Source: Xenopus tropicalis
Taxonomy: Eukaryota > Chordata > Amphibia > Anura > Pipidae
Direction: 5' to 3'
NCBI RefSeq assembly: GCF_000004195.4
Contig: NC_030679.2
Coordinates: forward strand, 37,251,712-37,315,711
DNA: 64,000 nt
Shown here piece after piece: positions 23,935 through 33,960 of this stretch; the stretch's first letter is position 1, and each line of letters opens with the position of its first letter. The notes below the pieces were generated by a model. It was not told the DNA's origin. It did no database searches and worked only from the letters and a program-made list of their open reading frames with translations. The position numbers and the translations under genes are program-made.

Positions 23935-23993
23935 AGTATAAGAATAAATAGCAAAGATTTTCAGTGGAAATCTTTGCTATTTATTCTTATACT
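23935..23993. repeat. Perfect inverted repeat, 26-bp arms and 7-nt loop
   Basis: Arms 23,935-23,960 and 23,968-23,993 are exact reverse complements, starting AGTATAAGAATAAATAGC on the left; the spacer is TCAGTGG. An RNA from either strand would form a 26-bp hairpin without mismatches. The 13-bp sequence AGTGACATGAGTA occurs at 23,926-23,938 and again at 24,058-24,070, so the hairpin lies mostly inside a 119-bp segment bounded by direct repeats. The hammerhead fold starts 3 bp after the second direct repeat. Confidence 0.85.
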
Positions 23994-24072
23994 GATTCAG
24001 GACTTATTCAGTGGGATATAACTAGTAGATTCCCTTTCTGAAACCTATTTACTATTTAGTGACATGAGTATG

Positions 24073-24126
24073 CCACACCTCCTCTGATGAAGCACCCAAT
24101 GGTGAGAAACACGTTAGGAGAGTGGG
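24073..24126 (+). ncRNA. Type-I hammerhead ribozyme fold, Penelope-like-element type
   Basis: All hammerhead parts are present in order. Stem I 5' strand is 24,073-24,083. The core CTGATGA is exact at 24,084-24,090. Stem II is CACC/GGTG with loop CAAT. The core GAA is at 24,106-24,108. A minimal stem III (AC..GT with a 2-nt loop) spans 24,109-24,114, and a cleavable U follows at 24,115. Stem I 3' strand is 24,116-24,126. Stem I pairs CCTCCT-side bases over five uninterrupted pairs (TCCTC with AGGAG read antiparallel), then CAC/GTG and CC/GG across single-base bulges. Defects: the base before GAA is A rather than C, and the base of stem II carries a G·A mismatch and an extra A. Such minimal hammerheads are known in Penelope-like retroelements of many animals including amphibians. 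An AATAAA follows at about 24,215. Confidence 0.6.
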
Positions 24127-24260
24127 TACCATGAGGCACTGGGATGCACCTGTCTGTTTGGTATAGTATGTTTATTGTTTAAATTTGAATTGTTTGTTAA
24201 TTGATTTAGAGCCAATAAATGGTCTGTTTATTCCACTGAAACATTTTGTTATATGAGCCA
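24127..24260 (+). mobile_element. Probable remnant of a Penelope-like retroelement terminal repeat downstream of the hammerhead
   Basis: Sequence after the ribozyme fold runs through an A+T-rich stretch into GCCAATAAATGG near 24,211-24,222. The same arrangement (hairpin, GAAAC-type motif, then AATAAA) recurs at three other places in this window. No reverse transcriptase frame is attached, so assignment rests only on the hammerhead and the AATAAA arrangement. Confidence 0.35.
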
Positions 24261-24477
24261 CTGGGCCAGCAATATTGTAGCTCATAACCTTTATTAATCA
24301 GCATTCACCTAGCACTCTGGTGTTCTGGGAAGGAAAGTAGGTATGCCTGCAAATAAACCTCCAATCAGCTTCAGGCTAAGCACGTACCTATCCATAGCTT
24401 TTCTATGGGATCTTAGAGCTGGGCAATTGTTTCAGTTGCTTATTTCACTATAACCATAAGGCTCGTCCCAAGCCTAA

Positions 24478-24765
24478 AGGTGGCCATACATGGGCAGATT
24501 TTAGCCACCGATTCTGGTCCTTCAGACTGATTAGGCAGCTTATCTGCCCGTGTATGGGCACCCCCGATAGGCTTACTCAACCAATAGCTGGCTTATAATT
24601 GTCCAGATTTCAATTGGGCAGGTTTGAGCAGGTCAAATCAAGAAGCAGATGCGGCCCTTGGTCCTACGACCTATATATCTGCAGTTTTCATTCAATCGTT
24701 TGGCCCTCTATAACCCACCTTAGGCAGTGTCGCCAAACAAGTGGATCTTAATGTGTATGGCCACC
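24478..24765. mobile_element. TTAA-type MITE with GTGGCCATACA ends
   Basis: AGGTGGCCATACATGGGC at the left and TGTATGGCCACCT at the right are inverted repeats; right flank TTAA (24,766-24,769), left flank CTAA. It has the same family ends as 47,097. No coding content. Confidence 0.72.
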
Positions 24766-26269
24766 TTAACACATGATTACATTTATATTTGTCCTTTCAT
24801 TTTGTTACTGACTTTTTTGTCAACATGCTATAAAAAGACTTGCTATAAAAAGACTATAAAAGTTTTACTTAACAATTCTCTAGAAAAATGTAACTATAAC
24901 CACCTTACAAATAAGGTTTTATTTCTATTTCCAAATTCTGTTATTATAGGAAAAAGCATTGTGTGTGTCTTAAGACAGTTACTGGCCAAAGACCCCTGAA
25001 GGTGCCTCTAATGGGCAGCCACTGGTTGCTGACTTGGCCACTCCTAACCAAGTTATTGGTTCAAAGAACCATCCTCTCTAATGTGTCCTGATTAAGTGTA
25101 AGCCATGTATTAACTGAACACAGTACAAATTTCTTTCCTTTTTGTCCCATGGCCAAACAAGCAAATCTTTTATTTTATAACCAGTTTAGGTACAATTCCT
25201 GCAGCTCTGATTATCTCACTCTTCCAGTTGAATAACTACCTACCAGAAAACCCAACAACTGCTGGATGGAGGGGGATCAGTGAGGCCCAGAAGGGACCCA
25301 TGTCCCTATGGCACCCTACCTATTGTTGTGAAATCTATTGCACATGGCCATGGGAACGAGTGGGTAGTGGTAACATGACTTTGGAGGAGGCCCAAAACTT
25401 TTTGTAGGGGGTCCCAGGAGGTAAAGTTACTCCGCTGCACTGTCTCTCAATATATAACCATCAAGAAATATTTTTGCAGCTACCCAATAGTAGCACAAAC
25501 AATCTTATGGGTTTAAAACCAAAATACTGTGCCCAACTTGCCATCCACAGGGACCCCTCAGTCTATTGCCTGGAATAAATTGAGGGTTGATTCCAGAGCT
25601 CCAGTTTTTCTCTCTAGCTCCAGCAAGCTAGTATATGAGGTACACGGCCAGAACACCTCTAGTACAGTCCATGACAACACTGGCTTGCTGATTAAACTTC
25701 CCTACATGCTGGAAAATGTTTGCTGCTCTTTTTTTCCCTAGAAGCCAATGGAGTTCTGGTTCCTCTGTTTATAAAGGATCCTAATTTCACTGCCTTTAGC
25801 ATTTGCATTTGACACATTTCCTGGTTTCTAAGACAAACTGTATTACAAAGGAAAGAATTTCCACTCACTTAGCTTTATTATAAATATAGATTTTTTTTTG
25901 CATTTAATTATTTTTAACATTGCCATTAATCCAGAATGACTTAAATGTGAAGGAAGTATTATGCTTCTAATAGGTTCCTGTTCCAGAAAAGCTTTGCAGC
26001 TCCAGTTGTTACCTAAGGTTAATCCATATTTTTATAGCTATTGGGAGAGTGTTTACCACCTGCTTAGTTATGGGAACACTAAAATATTTCATTTCTTTAC
26101 ATCTTATTCCTCCCCAGTGCCCCACCCTCTTCGTCCGCCGTCTCCTAGCTTCGCCCCAGGCGCCCCTCATCTCTATCCAAATCTGTAATTTATTTCCCTT
26201 AAACAAATTTCTTCTTGGCCTGCCTTCAGGTCATTTAGACCATCAGCTCTGCTGCCCTTGAGCTGTTCA

Positions 26270-26560
26270 TTCCAGACTTTCTTTTTACGTTCTGCTGCCA
26301 GCTCCTGGGCTGGACCATTTTAGTGATTTTTTTTTTTCTTTTCATGCTTTCCAAGAACGATCAAGCAGTTACATAGTAATTGATTTTCCATCAGGCAGTG
26401 AGGCCATAGGCAGTTACTTATGGCTACCGATCTTCATGGGATTAAAATCTAAGTAACTAGACACTCAGAAAGGCCACAGACAGATGAGCATGTGGATCTG
26501 TTTATCGGTTACGGTGATCTGTGTTTGTCTTCATGAAACATTGATGACTGCACACAGGAG
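26270..26560. promoter_or_regulatory. Candidate conserved noncoding element
   Basis: This is repeat-free sequence in the flank, with AGTAATTGATTTTCC (near 26,375), GGGATTAAAATCTAAG (near 26,439) and several GAT-rich motifs. The composition looks enhancer-like and differs from the surrounding MITE debris. Function is inferred only. Confidence 0.22.
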
Positions 26561-26931
26561 AAACATGTGAGGCAGATCCACTATGGGGAAAAGTGAATTC
26601 GTATGAAAATGCATAATTTAAAATATGTATGGCAAACTTCCCATATGTTGGCAACTGGCATAGAGTAAACCTGTTTGTGCGTCCTAGTATGCTTCATCTT
26701 ACAGGCAATAGGAACAGTTGCAAGTCTGGAATTTGGGTATGACTGATGTTAAATACAGGGCTCCCTTACATGCCATTATGCGCCTTGCACCTAATGATAT
26801 CATTTAAGCAAGTGGTTCCCAATCTGTGGAGCTGGCCACCATAGGGGGGGATTGGAGCATGAGCAGGGGAGCTCAGTCTGAAGTCAAGTTAGGATGACAA
26901 TAGGGGAGAATGTCCATTTTATCTTCTAGAT

Positions 26932-27003
26932 CAGTGATCCTCATTATGTTGCTCACCGGCCCCTTGGATGTTGCTCCCAGTGGCCTCAAAGCAGATACAC
27001 CTG
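26932..27003 (+). mobile_element. Internally deleted hAT-type element, 72 bp
   Basis: It starts CAGTGATCCTCATTATGTTG and ends ACACCTG, bounded by a perfect 8-bp duplication TTCTAGAT (26,924-26,931 and 27,004-27,011). It keeps the first 65 or so bases of the family at 7,334 and only a few bases of the other end. Confidence 0.75.
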
Positions 27004-27011
27004 TTCTAGAT

Positions 27012-30000
27012 ACACCTGAAAGCCAAGTTGAGTGTCAGATAGGGTGAAATTTGGATTAAATAGCTATTTGCTGTCCTTAATATACTAAGGAACTAATACT
27101 GACATTGATATTTTCCTAAATCTGCCCAAAATCTAACCATTCAAGGAAGGGCTTTTCAAAGGTTTTACCTTTTAAAGAAGGGTTTAAAGATAAAACCTTG
27201 ACCCTTGTCAAGATTATTACCATAACTGCAAAAATTCAGCCTTGCACCCTAGCGAAGCCGTCTGCCACTGGTCACATTAAACTGGCTCAAGAATTAAAAC
27301 CAGTAAGGCTTCCCTAATGCAACTGTTACAGCCCAAAGTCTTAGCCCGTGCCTCATCAAGTCATACTTGGAGGACTATGGGTAGTGGATCTCCTGTCTTT
27401 GTAGCCCAAAACTGACTCCAAAACTGACTCCAATTGCTGGTATTTTTTCTCCAGTGATTAAAGATTTTAATTTTGGTGTCCCCTTGAGTCTCCAGGCCCT
27501 TGATGCACCTTTGGCCACTGCACCTCAATAATCAAATCATTCAGTCGTCTGTGTAGAATATAAAATTATAAATAAAAATGGTAGCAATCTGATAACAGAG
27601 TATTTATCATTTTGCAAAGCCTACAAAGTAATTCCATGCATTATCCACAAGGTGCCCTTAAGAAATATGGAAATGTTTGCATCTAGACACACCCTGTAAA
27701 CAAAAAAATTAAATTTTCCAAATAACAACATAAAGCCATGTTTAACCAGTGGCTCTGCTTTCCCTCATGTACAAACGAAAATGTTAACAGTCTTCCTCCA
27801 GCTTCCTGGGTGGAAAATCACAGTCAGCATTTGTATATAAATATTATTACCCAGCTTGAGTTAACAAGCCAAGAAATAGCTTTGCTGGAACTGCTGCGAA
27901 TTCTGTCGTACGAAAATAACTCTTAAGGAAAACGTAATGTAGGAGTAGAAAAATTAGTTTACTGTACTCTGTTTGATGAAACAGGGGTGGTACTGGTTTA
28001 GGGAGTTTTCTCTCCAATTAAATGGAAAAATATATTGGGTACAGACCATGTGCAGAGGCCTCCTACTCAAAAGGGCTTTGTGGAGCTGTGGCTATTGTAT
28101 AAACAAAGGGAAGCTCATTTAACATTGACCTAGCCTCTCTTTATATATCAGAAGCCTACTAGCCATGTATGTGCAAAATAGGTTAGGTGGCAAATTGGGT
28201 GAAAATACACTCATTTGACAAAGTACTAGATGTTTTTGCAGAAAAAATTAGTTTCTTCTAGAAATGCCACTTTGCCATTGTTTGCAAACTGGAAAACACC
28301 CATATCAGTAAAGCCTCCTCCATGGCTACTTTCCAAAAGCAATGGCCTGTTTCAGTACGCAGAACTTAGCCATCTAACCGTATCCCTGTAGTGAGCCAGT
28401 TAGTTAAAATTCTACAGGCAGAACTTTATTACAATCTTAATACAAAGAAGTTTATGAATCCCATGGCAAAGTTGGCCAAAAAAATCTCTTGGAAGAACAA
28501 ATCTCCCATAAGCCTCCAGTTGGACAAGTCCAGTTAGAAAATATCTAGTAAAACATACAAGCTTAGTACAGTCTATTTTATCAGCATTTGATGATAATTC
28601 AGATAAAGAGTTGGAGTTTACCTCTGGTGTGAACTCTGTTTTCATACAGTGGCGTAACTTTTCTGTGCTGGCCCCCCCAAAAAAATCTTTGGAGGTTCCA
28701 GGGGCAGTGAAGCAAATTTTGCCTGGCCCAATTGCACCCATCCGCACGCGCCCCCCACCTGCTTGCATATAAGCCCCCACTTCCCACACGCTCTTCTACC
28801 TGCGAGCTGGTGGGGAATTGGGGCCTTATATGCAACTAAAGAAGAAGCAAACTATGCAGTCCTGACCCCCTAAACCCCAGCCCCCCTCCCCCCCCATGCA
28901 ACCGCGGGTTCTCTATCATTACACAAGTGCTTTCATAAATATACACCCTTTGTCTTATGGCAGCAGTGCCTCTGCTTCTTGTATTCCTTACCAAATAATA
29001 CGCTTTTACTTTTGTTTACAAAGATATCCACAGGTTTGTGGCTGATGGAAGAGTTATGTATTCACTGAGAAAACATTTCTGCTGCACTACTCATTTTTGC
29101 ACTTGTGAAATTTTGGGCATAAGTGTAATTTTGTGCCAAGTAGAGCAATTTGGGGATTTTTTTTTACTTTAGTTTCCTACCCCAGGCTTCATTTGTTGTG
29201 ACCCCTTACATCTCATAGGGATAGTTACTGCTTCCTATGTATGTGTCAGCTGGGCTTTGGTTTAAAAGGGATGTTAACTCCAAAACACATGACTGGTGCA
29301 GAATCGATATCCAAAGTATCCTTCCACCTTTCATTCACACTCTCAATGACTGGGCACAGAACCACACTTGGGAAAAGAAAGCCGCAGTAGGTTAAACATT
29401 ATACTTTACATAGATTAACACATATAAACCACCATAACACTTAGAAACAAAATGATTTGTACTACAAACATAAAAACATCAATAACAACCCAACAATCCT
29501 CCTAGGCAATGAGGCCTGTGTCCTGCCTCTTATTCAAGCTCCCCTCAAAGTTTATCCACCTTCTTGCAGGACGCCAGACCTAGCAATTTACCCCCTCACC
29601 TTACTAACTGGCCATTTTACTTACTCCTGTGGTTTAGAGTCGAGACACTGTGACATGGTTAACCCTGCCACCTGTAGAGAAGGATGGATGCTGTTGCCCT
29701 GCCATTCATCCTGCACCCCTAGATGGAATTGGTAAGTCCAACTTCTGGGCCCACCCTTAGGTCCTTGTCCCAGAAATCATGCAGCCAATCAAATTCTGAA
29801 AGAGAGAAAAGAATGGGGAGTTTGAAGGGCCTTGCCTCTTGGCACTGCTTTCCTCTGTTGCTCTCCGGCTCATTATGCCCCATTTTTTCCTAATGAAAAT
29901 TTTTTTATTCTAAGCAACTGATATATATTAATCAACTATTCTCAATGGTTGCTACTAAAACAGCCGGTTTCTGTCCCTTTCTTCACTGCTGGTTCTGCCT

Positions 30001-30649
30001 CTTGAAACTACATAGCAGAAGTCAGCCTTGCATGCTTCTTCACAGGTCTTTTAATCAGCTGGCTGGACAGATGCTGCCTGCAATAACAATTACCTTTACA
30101 CATAATTTAAAAACCACTGAAACTGAATGATGTGTGTATTGGAAAGTTGCTCAGAATTACATTTTCATTCATTAGGGGAAATGTTCTTTTTGGGTTTACA
30201 TCCCCCCTAACAAATAAACATGTGTGATTGTAAGACCATAAATCCTCTTTCACATATGAGTATTAAACAAATGTTATATAGCTACTGACGATTTAACATG
30301 TCCTGTTCCAATTAGACAGGTTACAGAATGCTACCTTATGTCTTTTGTCTGCTGAGGAAGTAGACATTTATGGAGCTATTCATTTAAGTAAACATTCCTT
30401 CTCAAGCCCTGTTCTTGGCCACTAGCAGTATTTACTCTGCAATAACCCCCGCTGTGTAAGCCTAATCTCTACTAAACAAAATGGCAGACGACCTTAGCAT
30501 TGGATAAATGTTTATGCTTGGGCAGAGTAAACAATACATTTGAGGTCTTGCTGCTGTTCATTCAGCTGGTTTCCTTGTGATATATACAGTGTAAACCTAC
30601 AGTCCACTGGGGCACCCTTGGAACTGCAGAAAACTGCCCGTCACTGCAA
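27012..30649. other. Noncoding stretch with one repeat fragment
   Basis: Contains the CAGTGGCGTAAC fragment at 28,647. A short exact duplication, AAAACTGACTCC, occurs near 27,409 and 27,420. No gene is supported. Confidence 0.5.
28647..28908. repeat. Fragment of a dispersed repeat starting CAGTGGCGTAAC
   Basis: CAGTGGCGTAACTTTTCTG resembles a frequent frog transposon terminus (recalled, not checked). It is followed by C-rich GGCCCCCCCAAAAAAATC and further C runs to about 28,900. No matching right terminus was found. Confidence 0.4.
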
Positions 30650-30653
30650 TTAA

Positions 30654-31167
30654 AGGGGTGGTTAACTTTGAATATGTTATAGAATTAACAATTCCAATCA
30701 ACTGTACAATTGGTCCAGTTGATTTGACTTATTACTACAGATATACCATGACCTGAATGAATAAGAATCTTCACAAATAATTGGTCTTCGTTATTTATTT
30801 CTTATAGTTTTTCAGTTATTTGTCTTCTTTTTAAGTCTCTTTGTAGCTTTCAAATGGGGGTCACTGACTGTCAGTCAAATATCTATTGCTCTACTATAGG
30901 CTACAGTTTTATTGTTATTGTTAATTTTTATAACTTAATCAGTCCCTCTCCTAGTCATATATCATTCTCTCATTCAAGCCACTCCCTGTTGATAAGGTAA
31001 TTACCTTAACAACCAGATAGCTGTTGTAACTTCAAACTGGAGAGTTGCTGAACAATTATTGAAATAATTAAAAAATACAAATAATAAATAAAATAAAATA
31101 AAGACCAATTGCAAATTGGATATTGAATATTACCCTCTACATTATAACTCAAAGTTGAACAACCTCT
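30654..31167. mobile_element. TTAA-type MITE, about 510 bp, copy 1
   Basis: It begins AGGGGTGGTTAACTTTGAA and ends TTGAACAACCTCT, with TTAA at both sides (30,650-30,653 and 31,168-31,171). The interior matches the copy at 52,503: CAATTGGTCTTC, CTTTCAAAT.GGGGGTC.CTGAC, CAACCAGATAGC and GAAATAATTAAAAA occur in the same order. The right TTAA is shared with another element of the same family. Confidence 0.78.
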
Positions 31168-31171
31168 TTAA

Positions 31172-31222
31172 AGGGGTAGTTCACTTTTAAATTAACTTTT
31201 AGTGGGTTATAGAATCCCCTAT
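31172..31222. mobile_element. Left-end fragment of the same TTAA-type MITE family
   Basis: AGGGGTAGTTCACTTTTAAA then TTAACTTTTAGTGGGTTATAG is the left terminus of the family found at 30,654 and 52,503. It starts immediately after the TTAA that ends the 30,654 copy and is cut off by the poly(A) end of the L1 remnant at about 31,223. The missing right part was not found. Confidence 0.65.
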
Positions 31223-31851
31223 TTTTTTTTCATTTTGCCATAACAAGGTTTAGTTAAAAGGAAAAAAGGAGGGAAGAAAGTAAAGGAGAAGAGTATAAAA
31301 GGAATAATTAGTACACTATTCAGATAGCAGTTGCAGGAAGGTCTGTCCATGGTTGCCATATCTATTTAAACTCTTGTGGACAATCTCTAGCGAGATATTA
31401 GAGTTTGTACAGATGAAACTGTGAGTTCACCAATTATTTCCATCTGGGTAATGTCGGAGGTGATGGACCGTTCCAGTGGAACAATTGTCTTTTTTCCGTA
31501 GAAGAGGAATCCCCTCATAAGTAGTATTGTGTATGGCCTCAGGCATGCTGATGGATTTAGGATTTTAGTAAATGTTCATCAGCCATGAACTTCATAATTT
31601 GCTGCCAAAATTTTTGAACATCTGGGGATAATCACATTAAGTGCATCAAGTTTGCCTCTGCTGTATTACATCTGGGGCATCTGGAATGATCTGTTCTGTC
31701 CAGAGCGTGTAGTTTCAGTGGTGTCAGGTAGGGCTGATGGATAATTTTAAATGTAATGTATTTGTCCCTAGTGCTGATAAGAGGCTGATATAAAGTATCC
31801 TCTGTTTCTTCCCAGTCACTGGGGTCTAGTGTAAAACCACTGGATTCTCAC
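31223..31851 (-). pseudogene. L1-clade LINE ORF2 C-terminus, decayed (3' part)
   Basis: Read on the minus strand from about 31,830 down, the frame gives DPSDWEETEDTLYQPLIST, KYITFKIIHQPYLTPLKLH, DRTDHSRCPRCNTAEANLMH, then LSPDVQKFWQQIMKFM. The CPRC...H...W pattern and preceding leucine-rich block are the C-terminal cysteine motif of L1/Tx1-clade ORF2. A TGA replaces one codon after LMHLM, and frameshifts follow. The next block, LMRGFLFYGKKTIVPLE, is in another frame. The element ends near 31,223 in an A-run (AAAATGAAAAAAAAA on the minus strand), consistent with an L1 poly(A) tail. Confidence 0.8.
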
Positions 31852-32467
31852 ATAAAGGGATAGTGTCATGATTTTTTTGGTATACTTTTTATTTCTAAAT
31901 TACACTGTTTACATAGCAAATAATTCACTTTACCATTTAAAATTTTATTCTTGAACCAACAAATGTATTTTTTAGCTGTAATAGCGGTGTGTAGGCGCCA
32001 TCTCAATGCATTGTGCCTGAGTCTGAGCTTTCAGAAGGAGCCAGCGCTATCCATTAGAACTGCTTTCAGGTAACCTATTGTTTCTCCTACTCCCATGTAA
32101 CTGGTGGAGTCCCAAGCCGGACTTGGATTTGTTACTATTGAGTGCTATTCCGATACCTACTGGGAGCTGCTATCTTGCTCCCTTCTCATTGTTCTGCTGG
32201 GGGGGAGGGGGGCTGCTGGGGGGGAGGTGATATAACTCCAACTTGCAGCGCAGCAGTAAAGTGTGACTGAAGTTTATCAGACCACAGGTCACATGACTGT
32301 GGCACCCTGGGAAATGAAGAATATGGCTCATTGTAAAAATTTCAAAATTAAATATAAAAAAATCTGTTTTTGAAAAACAGATTTCAATGCAGGATTTTGC
32401 TGGAGAAGCTCTATTAACTGATGTGTTTTGGAAAAAAACATGTTTTCCCATGACAGTATTCTTTTAA
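31852..32467. mobile_element. TTAA-type MITE, about 610 bp, inserted in the L1 remnant
   Basis: Ends are AAAGGGATAGTGTCATG and CATGACAGTATTCTTTTAA, which are inverted repeats; flanks are ATAA and TTAA. The interior has G-rich CTGGGGGGGAGGGGGG and GTCACATGACTGTGGCA blocks that I recall from a very common Xenopus repeat. It has no coding frame of note. Class (piggyBac- or Kolobok-like) is inferred from the TTAA target only. Confidence 0.7.
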
Positions 32468-32663
32468 GTTTAAATCTGGGTTTGGAGTTGTACTTATTAG
32501 TGATTAGATAGGAAAAGGTTTTAGAGAGTAGTTTATGTTTATGAGCCAAAATAATTATGGCTTTCATAACAGTGTATTGTATGTTGTGCATAGATTCCGT
32601 GTAGTTGCATATAGTTAAATACCAACGGGCTGGACAGATTGGGCAATTGCTGTAGATGGTCTA
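32468..32663 (-). pseudogene. L1-clade LINE ORF2 fragment (5' part of the same copy)
   Basis: The minus strand reads NCPICPARWYLTICNYTESM and continues MHNIQYTVMKAIII...SKPRFKL in one open frame. Removing the MITE at 31,852-32,467 and one TTAA joins it to NVRIQWFYTRP on the other side, which then leads by a frameshift into the SDWEETED block. It is therefore one L1 copy split by a later insertion. It stops at about 32,663, next to a degenerate hAT-type repeat. Confidence 0.65.
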
Positions 32664-32666
32664 TAA

Positions 32667-32850
32667 CAGTGATCCCCAACCTGTGGCTCCTGAGCATCAA
32701 AGCAGGTACTAAGTTTAAAATTCCAGGTTTGGAGGAATGTTTTAGAGGCATAAAGACACTAGTCTACATGGGGATATCAAACATCCAATTACAGCACTCA
32801 TTTGGCAACCTCGGAACCTTTTTCATGCAGAAAGAAAACTTTTATATAAG
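32667..32850 (+). mobile_element. Degenerate hAT-type element of the CAGTGATCCCCAACC family
   Basis: It starts CAGTGATCCCCAACCTGTGG, then AAAATTCCAGGTTTGGAGG, ACATGGGGATATCAAACATC and CATTTGGCAAC, matching the family order with deletions. Its right terminus and target duplication could not be identified. Confidence 0.55.
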
Positions 32851-32949
32851 GATATCATTAGTCACATTGGAGTTACGTGACCATATAAAACCACAAGGCT
32901 GAAGGCCCAGTGCTTTTATACAGGTCAAGGAAGTCCAAGGTTCAAAAGC

Positions 32950-33350
32950 AATGACCTAAAATTGGCCAGATATCCTACATAGCCACCCATTATGATCCAA
33001 TAGTTGGCTTGGGGGCCAAAACAATCAAATCAGTCTCATTTGGTCCAGAATGTAGGTCTGGGGTGGGCCAAGTCCCCACACCCTGGCTCCTCCCCACAAC
33101 AGAATTGCGCATGTGCGCATGGGGGGGAGCCACACAATGACAAGCGGCATGGACAATGGGAGTGTGGACTAGGAGTAGACAAGAGAGGTACATGCCTGGC
33201 GCCCCCCATCGTTGCACCCTAGGCAGGTGCTTACTCATATTTCCGGCCCTGATATAGGTGGCCAAATCAGGCAAAGAGACGTTCATTTGGTGGCCTCAGC
33301 AAAAAAGTGTATCTTATTGTGTATGGCCAATTTAAATACCTCTTGCTCTG
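32950..33350. repeat. Broken copy of the GGCCATACA MITE family interrupted by a GC-rich repeat
   Basis: Fragments ATTGGCCAGATATCC and AGTTGGCTTGGGGGCCAAA at the left and GTGTATGGCCAATTTAA at the right belong to the family at 24,478. Between about 33,040 and 33,255 lies a different repeat with GCATGTGCGCATG and GAGAGGTACATGCCTGGC. Relatives of that second repeat occur at 53,790-53,935 and 54,090-54,200. Confidence 0.45.
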
Positions 33351-33479
33351 ACCATACAATGTCTTTTTCACAAAAGAAACTGGCACTTAACATGATTTAC
33401 AAGAATTTGATGCAGGCAATAAGTTTAATACAAAGGAGTGAGGCATAGTAGCAAAACAGAGAGAATACTGTAACAAGAA

Positions 33480-33960
33480 AATAAGTGAGGATGGGGCCCC
33501 TCCCCTAGGGAGATTTCATTCCAATTTGTGGGAGATATTGCCTATTTTTATTGTATTTTTTAATAGACATTTTCCATTTGAATCCTTTATATAGGGCCAA
33601 AGGCCGGGAAAGGATGAATCACTTGTGCCAGTCACACTAATCAAAGCCAATGTGACAGTTGTGTCTCTCAGATGATCAGGAAATACAGGATTTGCCAGGT
33701 GTCTGGCAGCAGGATACTCACATCTTCTCTCCTGGAGCCTATTTGCATGGAAATTACTAATGAGATGATCGCCCATGAGCCTTGGAAGTCAATTACCCAA
33801 ATGAGTGAGATTTCACTGTTTAGCAGTGAAAACGACATTTTAATGGTTTGTTCCAGACTTCAAAGACTGGAACTGAGGGATAAGGAGGGGGTAGGAACAT
33901 TCAAATTGTGTTGTCACTAAACGCGTCAGACTCGAAAATCTTGCTTCATGCAACTGCAAA
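33480..33960. promoter_or_regulatory. Candidate conserved noncoding element
   Basis: This stretch lacks repeats and is rich in homeodomain and POU motifs, among them a perfect octamer ATTTGCAT at 33,741-33,748 followed by GGAAATTACTAATGAG. It also has TGACAG and TCAATTACCC. The texture resembles developmental enhancers. No conservation could be tested here. Confidence 0.3.

Noticed and set aside
26520..26570. Possible hammerhead (TTGATGA...GAGAAACATGTG)
   Set aside because: The base at the cleavage position would be G, which hammerheads do not cut. The outer strands do not pair, and the first core base is T rather than C.
28412..28835. 125-codon minus-strand frame with glycine-rich start
   Set aside because: It crosses the CAGTGGCGTAAC repeat fragment, and the glycine and arginine residues come from its C runs.
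32340..32390. Palindrome AAATCTGTTTTTGAAAAACAGATTT as an independent hairpin gene
   Set aside because: It lies inside the 610-bp MITE and is explained by that element.
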